A stretch of DNA of 46,199 bases from Caldisalinibacter kiritimatiensis (GTDB lineage Bacteria; Bacillota; Clostridia; Tissierellales; Caldisalinibacteraceae), in assembly GCF_000387765.1 (NCBI RefSeq), contig NZ_ARZA01000256.1, forward strand, positions 1-46,199, given 5' to 3'. The translations under genes were made by a program, and so were the position numbers. The notes under the pieces are model-generated. The model searched no databases. It saw only the letters and a list, made by a program, of their open reading frames with translations, and was not told the origin of the DNA. Shown here in pieces: positions 19,464 through 26,884 of this stretch (within the stretch, counting starts at the first letter, position 1; the number at the start of each line of letters is the position of its first letter).

Positions 19464-20438
19464 TTATTTAGCAACATTTAATATTTCTCTTTCTACTTTT
19501 TCAACATCTGGTACATAGCTTTTTAATAGTTTCATCTTCCCTATTACTTCATATTCTCCTAAAGTAGCTGGAATTAATAAGCTGTCCCCCATTTTTATTT
19601 CTTCTATTCCATTTCTATACTTAATTTTCCCTTCGCCTTCTACACAAGTAAATATATAAAACCTTTCTTTATCACTTTTTTCTGCAAAACTTGTATGTAC
19701 ATCATATAATTCTAATGCAAAGTGTTCATTTAAGCAATAGTAAGTTTTGCTATAACCAGATTTCTTTACAGTTAATCCTTCGCTCTTCTTTCCTTGCAGC
19801 TCAAAATCAATAACATCTAAAGCCTTTTCTATATGCAACTCTCTACCTCTACCATAATCATATACTCTATATGTAGTATCACTATTTTGCTGAATTTCTG
19901 CAATTATTAGGCCCTCTCCCATAGTATGTATTAATCCACTTTTAATTAAATATACATCACCTTTTTTTACTTTTACCACATTCATATATTCTTCTGGGTT
20001 ACCATTATTAATAGCCTGTTCAAATTCTGCTTTTGTACAATTATTTGTTCCTAAAATTAGTTTAGCATCTTCTTTTGCGTCTACTACATACCAAACTTCT
20101 GTCTTACCCATATCTCCTTCAACTTTTCTAGCATATTCATCGTCAGGATGCACTTGTACTGATAACTTACCACTAGTATTTAATAATTTTATTAATAATG
20201 GAAACCATTCAGTAGAAATCTTACTACCTACTAGCTCTTGACCCTTTTCTTTAATAAGGTCATCTAGTCTCATGCCTTTATGCTCGCCATTTGATATCAC
20301 ACTAGTACCATTTTTATGGCATGCTACATCCCAGCTTTCACCTATTTTACCTTCAGGTAAATTATCCCTAAAGCTTTCTAGGTCTCTACTTCCCCAAACT
20401 TTTTCGCAATATATATTTTCGAACTTTAAAGGATACAT
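19464..20438 (-). CDS. manA: Mannose-6-phosphate isomerase, class I
   Basis: Type I phosphomannose isomerase, 324 aa, zinc dependent. It interconverts mannose 6-phosphate and fructose 6-phosphate. Zinc ligands and active-site segments are seen in SVQVHPDDEYA, GKTEVWYV and GLIHTMGEG. The ATG at 20438 has GAGGAGG at correct spacing; ten in-frame upstream codons are rejected. It lies upstream of the PTS regulator on the same strand but is separated by its own terminator, so it is a separate unit. Its presence hints that the PTS cluster may handle a mannose- or fructose-type sugar. Confidence 0.95.
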   Translation of the reverse strand: MYPLKFENIYCEKVWGSRDLESFRDNLPEGKIGESWDVACHKNGTSVISNGEHKGMRLDDLIKEKGQELVGSKISTEWFPLLIKLLNTSGKLSVQVHPDDEYARKVEGDMGKTEVWYVVDAKEDAKLILGTNNCTKAEFEQAINNGNPEEYMNVVKVKKGDVYLIKSGLIHTMGEGLIIAEIQQNSDTTYRVYDYGRGRELHIEKALDVIDFELQGKKSEGLTVKKSGYSKTYYCLNEHFALELYDVHTSFAEKSDKERFYIFTCVEGEGKIKYRNGIEEIKMGDSLLIPATLGEYEVIGKMKLLKSYVPDVEKVEREILNVAK

Positions 20439-20531
20439 ATAAATTCCTCCTCTACACTCTTTTTTCAAACATTATCATTATACCATAAAATGTTAGCTAG
20501 TCTCCTTATTTTTATAATAATTACTTTATAT

Positions 20532-20556
20532 AAAAAACGACCATTGTAGGTCGTTT
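20532..20556 (-). terminator. Terminator after the DUF5317 gene
   Basis: AACGACC pairs with GGTCGTT across a 6-base loop, followed by a T-run on the minus strand. Confidence 0.85.
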
Positions 20557-20560
20557 ACCG

Positions 20561-21175
20561 TTACATATTTTTGCTTTTATATTGAAATCTTATCATATTA
20601 GGCTTGTGCTTTGATAATTTTCTATTAACCATAGCTCCCTGTAAAAAAAAGAATATACCAAGTGCAATAAAAATATCACCTATACTTATCATTTTAGGTA
20701 ATGGATAAGGTTTAGGTATTGGTATAATGTCCCCTAAGAAAACTAATTTTGAACTATCTGTAACTAATGTATGAGTTGCTATTGATTCTTGTTTAAGCAT
20801 ATTTAGTTGGTCCATTAATCCTAAATTTTCAAGACCAGCTCCAGAAACAGGCATTTGTCCACCATTTGCCGTGATTACAATAAAGTTTAATAAAGTACCT
20901 ATAAACACTAACACCAAAGATTTTTTATTAAAATTAAGTATGAGTCCAATAAATATCAATAAGTATGAAAAACCATGTATGTATATAAAATAATTATCAA
21001 TGATTTTAGTAAAATTCCCTATTTTATTACTATATAAATAAACTGATGTAAATTCTAATATAAAACCTAAAATAAAAAGGTACCATGCTTTTATATTTAT
21101 TTTTTCAATATTTTTTACCTTTCCTCCTCTTGCTTTACCTACAATAACTGAAGTAGCCATCGATTCAACCAACAT
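20561..21175 (-). CDS. DUF5317 family membrane protein
   Basis: Integral membrane protein of about 204 aa, DUF5317 by overall pattern: several hydrophobic segments, the conserved ANGGQMPVSG motif in the middle and a conserved P-rich loop LGDIIPIPKPYPLPKMISIGD near the C-terminus. Function is unknown. Start ATG at 21175 lies inside the end of the HD-GYP gene (11-base overlap), with AGGAG 10 bases upstream; a TTG two codons earlier is the alternative. Overlap implies coupled expression with the HD-GYP protein. Confidence 0.85.
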   Translation of the reverse strand: MLVESMATSVIVGKARGGKVKNIEKINIKAWYLFILGFILEFTSVYLYSNKIGNFTKIIDNYFIYIHGFSYLLIFIGLILNFNKKSLVLVFIGTLLNFIVITANGGQMPVSGAGLENLGLMDQLNMLKQESIATHTLVTDSSKLVFLGDIIPIPKPYPLPKMISIGDIFIALGIFFFLQGAMVNRKLSKHKPNMIRFQYKSKNM

Positions 21176-22451
21176 TTTCAAGCAACTCCTTACTAATTTC
21201 TTGTCTTATAATTTTAATAAAAGCATCTGTCAATTTAGGATGAAACTGTGTACCAGAATTTTCTTTTATTTCCTTTATTGCCTTCTCCTTTGTAAGTGCC
21301 CCTCTATATGGTCTGTCGGTAGTCATAGCATCATATACATCTGCTATCGATAGTATAGCAGCTTCTAGGGGTATTTTATCTGCTTTTAATCCTTCTGGAT
21401 AACCTCTACCATCATATCTTTCATGATGATATTTAATAATCTTTGCAACTTCATCTAAAAAGTCTACGTCCTTTAATATATCTGAGCCTATTACTGGGTG
21501 CTGCTTAATCATGTTATATTCAACATCTGTAAGCTTCCCTGGCTTTTTTAAGATTTCATCATCTATACCTATTTTCCCTATGTCATGTAAAAGTGCAGCT
21601 GTTTTAATATTTTCTATTTTTCTATCGGATAAGTTTAAAGCCTTTGCTAGTTTCACTGAATATTCAGCAACTCTGCAGGCATGTCCACTTGTATAAGAAT
21701 CTTTTGCTTCTATTGTTTTGGTTAAAGCATGTATAGTCTCTATATACATATGCTTTGTATCCATATATAATTTAAATGAGTATCTTGCTAATAGTAATGG
21801 ACCAAAGAATAATAAAACTGCACCTGAACCATAGCTTATATATGCTAATGCTATTATTACTCCAAGTGTTCCTACAGCAAACGCACTTAAATATACACCT
21901 TTCACATTGTTAAGCCAATTCTTTATAAACTTCTCCTCTTTTATTAAAGTAAATAGTATTGATAACAAAATAGTATTCAATAATGTATGTACTAATATTA
22001 CAACTATAATAGTAAATAAAGAAAAATCAACTATTTCCTTATATAATTGTTCGTTTACATAAAAATATAAAATTCCTGAAATTCCAGTAACAATAATACT
22101 CTGGGATATATTGAAAATTGTTTTATAAATAGGTGTATTAAATATATGAATAAATCCTCTATTTTTAACTTTTGCAATTCGTAATGTAATACCAATTGAT
22201 GTAACCAAAACTGCAGCTAAAGGACCTTCTGCAACAATAGTTGCTAAACTTATAGCAAACCCTACTGATAGTCCTGCTCCACTTGGTAATACAACTATCA
22301 ATGATTCTGCTATTACTGATAATATTGTCCAAAATAATAAAATATCAAGATTAGGTAAGCTATATTTATTTACAATATAAAATAATAAAATTAAAGAACT
22401 TATAAACATACATATTATATACATAGATACTTTTTTAGAAATTTTCAACAT
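21165..22451 (-). CDS. Membrane HD-GYP domain phosphodiesterase
   Basis: 428 aa. About seven hydrophobic segments in residues 1-235 form a MASE-like membrane sensor, followed by an HD-GYP domain (about 245-420). Metal and catalytic motifs are intact: H in GHACRVAEYS, HD in ALLHDIGKIG, HH in YHHERYDGRGYPEG and AD in SIADVYDAMT. The RGYP signature supports c-di-GMP hydrolysis. ATG has GGGAGG at 7 bases. It sits directly after a tiny secreted-peptide-like gene on the same strand, which makes sensing of a peptide or membrane state by the N-terminal domain an attractive but untested idea. Confidence 0.92.
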   Translation of the reverse strand: MLKISKKVSMYIICMFISSLILLFYIVNKYSLPNLDILLFWTILSVIAESLIVVLPSGAGLSVGFAISLATIVAEGPLAAVLVTSIGITLRIAKVKNRGFIHIFNTPIYKTIFNISQSIIVTGISGILYFYVNEQLYKEIVDFSLFTIIVVILVHTLLNTILLSILFTLIKEEKFIKNWLNNVKGVYLSAFAVGTLGVIIALAYISYGSGAVLLFFGPLLLARYSFKLYMDTKHMYIETIHALTKTIEAKDSYTSGHACRVAEYSVKLAKALNLSDRKIENIKTAALLHDIGKIGIDDEILKKPGKLTDVEYNMIKQHPVIGSDILKDVDFLDEVAKIIKYHHERYDGRGYPEGLKADKIPLEAAILSIADVYDAMTTDRPYRGALTKEKAIKEIKENSGTQFHPKLTDAFIKIIRQEISKELLENVG

Positions 22452-22511
22452 AACTAATCCTCCCTAAAATAAAGACCGGCTCTTTATCTTTATGTATTTA
22501 CTAAGTAAATA

Positions 22512-22589
22512 TTAAATCCATGTCCAATTAGCTCCACTAGCTAATACTAGTGCTAATAAGCTTACTAATACCATAAGTATTTTTTTCAT
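22512..22589 (-). CDS. Predicted 25-aa secreted peptide ending in NWTWI
   Basis: A 25-codon ORF with a strong ribosome binding site (AGGGGG, 8 bases before ATG). It starts MKKIL, continues with a leucine/valine-rich hydrophobic core (residues 4-17) and ends ASGANWTWI. The layout is that of a signal peptide with a small-residue cleavage motif (S18-G19-A20), which would leave the pentapeptide NWTWI. It lies 60 bases upstream of the HD-GYP gene on the same strand. Not matched to any family I know. It could be a peptide signal, a leader peptide or a small membrane protein. Confidence 0.55.
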   Translation of the reverse strand: MKKILMVLVSLLALVLASGANWTWI

Positions 22590-22714
22590 TTATATAGCCC
22601 CCTTTATTCTGATGCTCTGCTAATACGCTAGGTCAGCAGGCTATACTCGCTACGCTATGTATTTTCTTTTATAACTTTAAGTTAATTTTAGTTTATATAT
22701 GTGAGCCGGCCTTA

Positions 22715-23338
22715 TTAGCAATGATGCTTAACAATCCTTCTATTAATGGCATCTAAAGTTGATTTTACTACTGCTTCCTTTATATCTCTATTCACTATTG
22801 AACATCCACTAAATAACTGTTCTCCATAGTCTGAAATGAAAGAAATAGCGGTTACCACTACTTCTCTTCCCGCTAATGAAGTTATTTTTATATCCTCTAA
22901 AATTAAATTATTTTCAATACTTAAAAACTTCTCTACAGCTTTTAGTGTTGCAGAAGCAATCATACGCTGTGAATTGTATTTAGTATTCGGTCCTGAAGTC
23001 TCACCTATAAACAACTCTTCATCTTTTTCTAATACAACCTTTACCTTACCTTTATATCCTGATGTTGTATATTCTATAGTTTTAATCTTTAATCTAAAAT
23101 TCCTTTCAGCAACAGATTTTTCGTCAATTTGTGCAATCGATATCTTTTTATGGTCTATATCTATACCAAATTTTGAAATTAATCCCGATTGAATATCCCG
23201 TGATACCTGTTTAGGGCTTCTGTTTATATCTGATAAGATATGAATTTCTTCAATATTGTCTTCTTTATCTACAATAACCTTACACGATATTACTGATTTT
23301 ATCTGTTCTAAAAAACTTTCAATCTCTTTTATCTGCAT
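22715..23338 (-). CDS. Conserved hypothetical protein, 207 aa
   Basis: Not assigned to a named family. Two parts are visible. Residues 1-72 form an alternating strand/helix unit with an RSPKQVSRDIQSGL segment and FGIDIDHKKISIAQ. Residues 75-205 form a second alpha/beta unit with repeated strand patterns ending RRIVKHHC. No signal peptide or membrane segment, so cytoplasmic. It precedes the peptide/HD-GYP/DUF5317 genes on the same strand, with a 125-base gap that includes a GC-rich structured stretch, so it may or may not be cotranscribed with them. Confidence 0.8.
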   Translation of the reverse strand: MQIKEIESFLEQIKSVISCKVIVDKEDNIEEIHILSDINRSPKQVSRDIQSGLISKFGIDIDHKKISIAQIDEKSVAERNFRLKIKTIEYTTSGYKGKVKVVLEKDEELFIGETSGPNTKYNSQRMIASATLKAVEKFLSIENNLILEDIKITSLAGREVVVTAISFISDYGEQLFSGCSIVNRDIKEAVVKSTLDAINRRIVKHHC

Positions 23339-23437
23339 ACTATCACCTACATAACCAAATTTTGTTGTATATCTAAGTTATATATTCTATTCTAATCGCG
23401 AATTTCCTTTATTTTTCGAAAATTTATTTTATATTTT

Positions 23438-25354
23438 TTATTTTTTATTTTTCGACATTTTTTCGTTTAACTCAACCCATTGCTCTAATAAGCTATCTAA
23501 CTTATGTTGTATTTGTTCCTTTTCTTTGTGTAACCTTTGTAGTTTGTCATAATCCGTGGCATGTTGAAGCATTTGATTATCCTTTGCTTTCAATAATTTT
23601 TCTACCTCTTTTATTTCTTTTTCTAAATTACTTACTTTTTTATTATAATGAGTTCTGATTTTTTGGTTTTTATCACTTAATTTCTTTTTCTTTTTTCTCT
23701 TTTCACTTCTATAATCTTGTTTGTTAAATGTATGTTGTTTTCCCTTTTCTCTTTTATAGTAATCATAATTTCCTTTATAATTTACTAGCTTTTTATCTTC
23801 TATTTCAACAATCCTTTCAGCAATTTTATTGATAAAATATCTATCATGGGATACAAATACTATAGTACCATCATATTCCAATAAAGCTTTTTCTAATATT
23901 TCTTTTGAATCAATATCTAAATGATTAGTAGGTTCATCTAATATTAATGTATTTATGTCTTGATGCATTAGCTGACATAATTTTAGTCTAGTTCTTTCAC
24001 CACCAGATAAAGTCTTTACTTTTTTAAATACATCTTCACCGCAGAATAAAAATTTCGCCAATATATTTCTTGCTTTTCCTTCAATCATAGGAGCAACATG
24101 TCTAAAGGCTTGTAATACTGTGTGTTCTTCATCTTCAAAAGTTACCTCTTGTTCAAGATAACCTATCTTTATACTTGGCCCTATTTTTATTTCACCTTCG
24201 TCAATAGAGTACTCCTTCAATATTATTTTTAATAAAGTGGATTTCCCACTTCCATTTTTACCTAGTAACCCTACTTTTTCTTTTTTCAATACAAGTAAAT
24301 CTACATCTTCTAATATAACTTTATCTTTGAATTTTTTCTTTAATCCCTGTATATATATAACTTCTTTGCCTGTTCTATTATCAGTTGAAAAGTCAAGCTT
24401 AATTTTATTTTTCTCTAATATAGGTTTATCTATTTTATCCATTTTTTCTATTCTCTTTTCCATATTTTTCGCTTTTTTAAACATATCTTCATTATCTGCC
24501 CTAGAACCCCAATCTCTAAACCTTTTTATAGCTTCCTCCATGGCTTTTATCTTTTTCTGCTGATTTTTATATGCTTGCATTTGAGCTAGAAGTCGTCTTT
24601 CTTTTTCTTCTATATAATAAGAATAATTTCCATTATACACATGGGCCTTCCCACCTTCAATCTCAATTATCTTCTGAACTACTTTATCAAGAAAATATCT
24701 ATCGTGGGATATAATTAAAACTGTACCTTTATAGTCTTGTAAAAAGCTTTCCAACCATTCAATTGATTCGATATCTAAGTGATTAGTTGGCTCATCCAAA
24801 AGTAAAACATCAGGACTCTGTAATAAAGTCTTTCCTAAAATTACAGTAGTTTTTTCACCTCCACTTAAAGTGTCAAACTTCCTTTTTTTAAACTCTTCAC
24901 TAAATCTTAAGCCCGTACAAATCCTATTTAACTTCTCTTCTATTTCATATCCACCATTGTTTTCAAATTTAATTTGTAAATTACTATATCTCTTCATTAT
25001 TTTTTCTAACTCTGACTCTTTAACTGCTGACATTTTTTCTTCTAAATTTTGCATCTCTTTTTTTATGCTAAATAATTCTTTAAATGCAGTTTTTAATACA
25101 TCCATAACTGAATAGCTTTTGGGATAGTCTGGTATCTGGTCAATATAACCTATTACAGAGCCTTTTTTTATCGATAATATTCCTCCATCATACCCTTCTC
25201 TTCCTGAAATTATTTTAAATATAGTAGTCTTACCAGTACCATTCACACCAACAATTCCTATTTTTTCTCCAGTATTAACTTCAAAGTTAATATCATCAAG
25301 CACTTTATTTGCTCCATAGTATTTTTGTATTGAATTTAAATTAAACTCTATCAT
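23438..25354 (-). CDS. ABC-F family ATPase (ribosome protection type)
   Basis: Cytoplasmic dual-ATPase ABC-F protein, 638 aa, without membrane segments. First nucleotide-binding domain about 1-245 (Walker A GVNGTGKTT, signature LSGGEKT, Walker B VLLLDEPTNHLD). A helical linker follows at about 245-320, then the second domain at about 325-540 (GKNGSGKST, LSGGERT, LILDEPTNHLD). The C-terminal extension is lysine-rich and coiled-coil (about 545-638). ABC-F proteins act at the ribosomal exit site; many confer resistance to lincosamides, pleuromutilins and streptogramin A. The leader carries a short ORF and two terminators, as in antibiotic-inducible members. Resistance spectrum cannot be read from sequence. 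Confidence 0.93.
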   Translation of the reverse strand: MIEFNLNSIQKYYGANKVLDDINFEVNTGEKIGIVGVNGTGKTTIFKIISGREGYDGGILSIKKGSVIGYIDQIPDYPKSYSVMDVLKTAFKELFSIKKEMQNLEEKMSAVKESELEKIMKRYSNLQIKFENNGGYEIEEKLNRICTGLRFSEEFKKRKFDTLSGGEKTTVILGKTLLQSPDVLLLDEPTNHLDIESIEWLESFLQDYKGTVLIISHDRYFLDKVVQKIIEIEGGKAHVYNGNYSYYIEEKERRLLAQMQAYKNQQKKIKAMEEAIKRFRDWGSRADNEDMFKKAKNMEKRIEKMDKIDKPILEKNKIKLDFSTDNRTGKEVIYIQGLKKKFKDKVILEDVDLLVLKKEKVGLLGKNGSGKSTLLKIILKEYSIDEGEIKIGPSIKIGYLEQEVTFEDEEHTVLQAFRHVAPMIEGKARNILAKFLFCGEDVFKKVKTLSGGERTRLKLCQLMHQDINTLILDEPTNHLDIDSKEILEKALLEYDGTIVFVSHDRYFINKIAERIVEIEDKKLVNYKGNYDYYKREKGKQHTFNKQDYRSEKRKKKKKLSDKNQKIRTHYNKKVSNLEKEIKEVEKLLKAKDNQMLQHATDYDKLQRLHKEKEQIQHKLDSLLEQWVELNEKMSKNKK

Positions 25355-25374
25355 TTTTGTTCCTCCTTTTTTGC

Positions 25375-25410
25375 AAAAATAGCCTAGGTGAGTAAATCTC
25401 TACCTAGGCT
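25375..25410 (-). terminator. Leader terminator 2 of the ABC-F gene
   Basis: AGCCTAGGT (25381-25389) pairs with ACCTAGGCT (25402-25410), with an inner GAG/CTC pairing. TATTTTT follows on the minus strand, 15 bases before the SD of the ABC-F gene. Confidence 0.8.
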
Positions 25411-25446
25411 TAAAAGAACTTATATACAATGCATAAAAATATAAAT

Positions 25447-25481
25447 AAAAAAGCCTAGGTAATTCATACTTTACCTAGGCC
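25447..25481 (-). terminator. Leader terminator 1 of the ABC-F gene
   Basis: GCCTAGGTAA (25453-25462) pairs with TTACCTAGGC (25471-25480) across an 8-base loop, followed by TTTTTT on the minus strand. It has the same GCCTAGGT stem as the second hairpin 40 bases downstream. Confidence 0.88.
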
Positions 25482-25487
25482 AAATTT

Positions 25488-25528
25488 CTAGCTTAATTTT
25501 ATACAGTTAAATTTAATAACTAAGCTAG
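25488..25528 (-). promoter_or_regulatory. Third leader stem overlapping the leader ORF stop
   Basis: CTAGCTTA (25488-25495) and TAAGCTAG (25521-25528) are perfectly complementary. The TAG stop of the 47-aa leader ORF is within the 5' arm, so a ribosome terminating or stalled there would keep the stem open. Confidence 0.55.
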
Positions 25529-25668
25529 TGGTAAAGATTACTTACTCGTTCTAAGTTAACATAATATTTGCTTTTAGACATACTAATCCCAAGGTCTTGT
25601 TGAATAAATGTTATAGCTGAATGTGAAGCTGGAAGTCTGTCTAAAGCTATATTAACTAGAACTTGCAC
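25525..25668 (-). CDS. 47-aa leader ORF upstream of the ABC-F gene
   Basis: Starts at GTG with GGAGG at 7 bases; another GTG lies one codon upstream. It reads MQVLVNIALDRL and ends RVSNLYH. No family recognised and no signal peptide. It begins about 30 bases from the predicted transcription start and is followed by three hairpins before the ABC-F gene. The layout fits a regulatory leader peptide whose translation under antibiotic stress controls termination. A stand-alone small protein is the alternative. Confidence 0.6.
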   Translation of the reverse strand: MQVLVNIALDRLPASHSAITFIQQDLGISMSKSKYYVNLERVSNLYH

Positions 25669-25700
25669 CACTAACCCTCCTTACATTTATCACTTACTAT

Positions 25701-25730
25701 ATTTTATCATAACTTTCATTTATTTTTCAA
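25701..25730 (-). promoter_or_regulatory. Probable sigma-A promoter of the ABC-F leader
   Basis: Minus strand TTGAAA, 18 bases, TAAAAT. The leader ORF SD begins about 20 bases further on. Confidence 0.5.
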
Positions 25731-25757
25731 TATTTTTTGAATATTTCAATAGAACTC

Positions 25758-26309
25758 TTATTCACTAAATGCCTTAAATTTCTCTATCTTTGCACCACAT
25801 ACTGGGCATACATCAGGAGCCTCATCTATTGTAGTATACCCACAAATCTCACAAACATGCACACTATCTATGTTAAAATCTTTTCCTTCATCCACTGAGT
25901 CTTTTGCTTTTAAATAAAGCTCTGCATGTGTCTTTTCTGCTTCTAGAGCATAATGCATAAACCTAGCTGCCAATTTTTCTCCTTGCATTTCTGCTACTGC
26001 TTTATATGCTGGATACATTTGCTCTACTTCGAACATTTCACCATCTGCTGCAGCTTGTAAATTTTCTGAAGTAGTTCCTAACCCAAAACCTGATCCAGAT
26101 GCAACTAAAAAGTCACCTTTTTCATCCTTTAAAGCTTCAAAGTGGTTACTTGCATGAACTTCTTCTGCATAAGATATAGCTCTGAAAAGTGTTGCTACAT
26201 TTTTAAATCCCTCTTCCTCTGCTTTTTTAGCCCATACTCTATATCTCATATGAGCTTGACTTTCTCCTCCAAAAGCTGATCTTAAATTTTCTGCTGTCAT
26301 TGCATTCAT
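25758..26309 (-). CDS. Rubrerythrin
   Basis: 183 aa, cytoplasmic peroxide-reducing enzyme of anaerobes. The N-terminal ferritin-like diiron domain (about 1-140) contains the E...E-x-x-H patterns in YAEEVHASNHFEAL and ALEAEKTHAELYLKA. The C-terminal rubredoxin-like domain has CEICGY and CPVCGA for one Fe. It uses electrons from rubredoxin or NADH oxidoreductases to reduce hydrogen peroxide. ATG has AGGGGG at about 9 bases. It is monocistronic; an AACATAT...ATATGTT partial palindrome lies in its upstream region, but I cannot assign a PerR or Fur box. Confidence 0.96.
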   Translation of the reverse strand: MNAMTAENLRSAFGGESQAHMRYRVWAKKAEEEGFKNVATLFRAISYAEEVHASNHFEALKDEKGDFLVASGSGFGLGTTSENLQAAADGEMFEVEQMYPAYKAVAEMQGEKLAARFMHYALEAEKTHAELYLKAKDSVDEGKDFNIDSVHVCEICGYTTIDEAPDVCPVCGAKIEKFKAFSE

Positions 26310-26369
26310 TATAAAAAACCCCCTTCATATTCTCCATGTTAATATACAACATATATGTACCCAATATGT

Positions 26370-26459
26370 TATATATTAAACAAGTGATATATGAAATAAA
26401 TAAATAGATTTATATTTGACTCTTCAGCAGCTCCATCAACAATTAATACTTTTTTCCAT
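26370..26459 (-). pseudogene. Possible remnant of a flavin oxidoreductase N-terminus
   Basis: An ATG at 26459 behind GGTGGAGAAG begins a frame that stops after a few codons. If one base is added to the A6 run (plus strand T 26450-26455), it continues as KVLIVDGAAEES, similar to the KVLIVGGVAGGAS start of CoA-disulfide-reductase-like enzymes. Nothing resembling the rest of such an enzyme follows. Similarity is over about 12 residues only, so this is weak. A perfect AGAATATT/AATATTCT palindrome lies just upstream (26490-26507). Confidence 0.2.
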
Positions 26460-26489
26460 CTTCTCCACCTGCCCTTTCATTTGTATATT

Positions 26490-26507
26490 AGAATATTTGA
26501 ATATTCT
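26490..26507. promoter_or_regulatory. Operator-like palindrome AGAATATT-N2-AATATTCT
   Basis: Perfect 8-2-8 inverted repeat between the ArsR gene and the possible oxidoreductase remnant. The size suits a dimeric winged-helix repressor such as the adjacent ArsR protein; binding is inferred. Confidence 0.4.
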
Positions 26508-26528
26508 TGTTAAAAAATAAACAATTTC

Positions 26529-26554
26529 GAGCATATTAAAAGATTAATATGCTC
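26529..26554 (-). terminator. Hairpin at the end of the ArsR gene
   Basis: GAGCATATTAA pairs perfectly with TTAATATGCTC across 4 bases and is followed by a T-rich stretch on the minus strand. The 5' arm abuts the ArsR stop codon. Confidence 0.65.
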
Positions 26555-26838
26555 TACAAGAAAACTTCAATAATTTTTCTAACCTCTTCATTAGTTAAAT
26601 AATAGTATATCTCAACACCATTTCTTCTACCTTCAACAATCCCTGCTGCCTTTAATTTTGCCAAATGCTGTGATACTGTAGATTGCGGTGCTCCTAAACA
26701 ATTCTGCATATTAGTAACATTACAACCATTTTCTTCTGAAAGTTTCTTTACAATACACAATCTAATCGGATGAGAAATCGCTTTAAGTATTTCTGCTTTT
26801 TTCTCTAGTTCTCTTCTTAAATCAATTATCTCTTTAAT
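26554..26838 (-). CDS. ArsR-family repressor, apparent ATT start
   Basis: Winged helix-turn-helix protein of 94 aa, typical length. The conserved N-terminal block LKAISHPIRLCIVKKL and recognition segment APQSTVSQHLAKLKAAGIVEGRR are present. Three cysteines (in LCIV, NGCNV and QNCLG) could sense thiol, persulfide or metal. The frame has no ATG, GTG or TTG that includes the N-terminal block; the TTG at 26760 would delete it. An ATT at 26838 has GAGGTG at 7 bases and is preceded in frame by TGA. So either ATT initiates or a former ATG has mutated. An operator-like palindrome lies just upstream. Confidence 0.75.
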   Translation of the reverse strand: MKEIIDLRRELEKKAEILKAISHPIRLCIVKKLSEENGCNVTNMQNCLGAPQSTVSQHLAKLKAAGIVEGRRNGVEIYYYLTNEEVRKIIEVFL

Positions 26839-26860
26839 GGCTCATCACCTCGATATAATT

Positions 26861-26879
26861 CAATATAATCTTTATATTG
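26861..26879. promoter_or_regulatory. Operator-like palindrome upstream of the ArsR gene
   Basis: CAATATAA-N3-TTATATTG, a perfect inverted repeat about 25 bases upstream of the ArsR coding start, as expected for autorepression. Confidence 0.5.
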
Positions 26880-26884
26880 TAATA

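Noticed and set aside
22590-22714. c-di-GMP riboswitch ahead of the peptide/HD-GYP genes
   Set aside because: The conserved GEMM core and the class II core are not present; left as an unexplained structured stretch.
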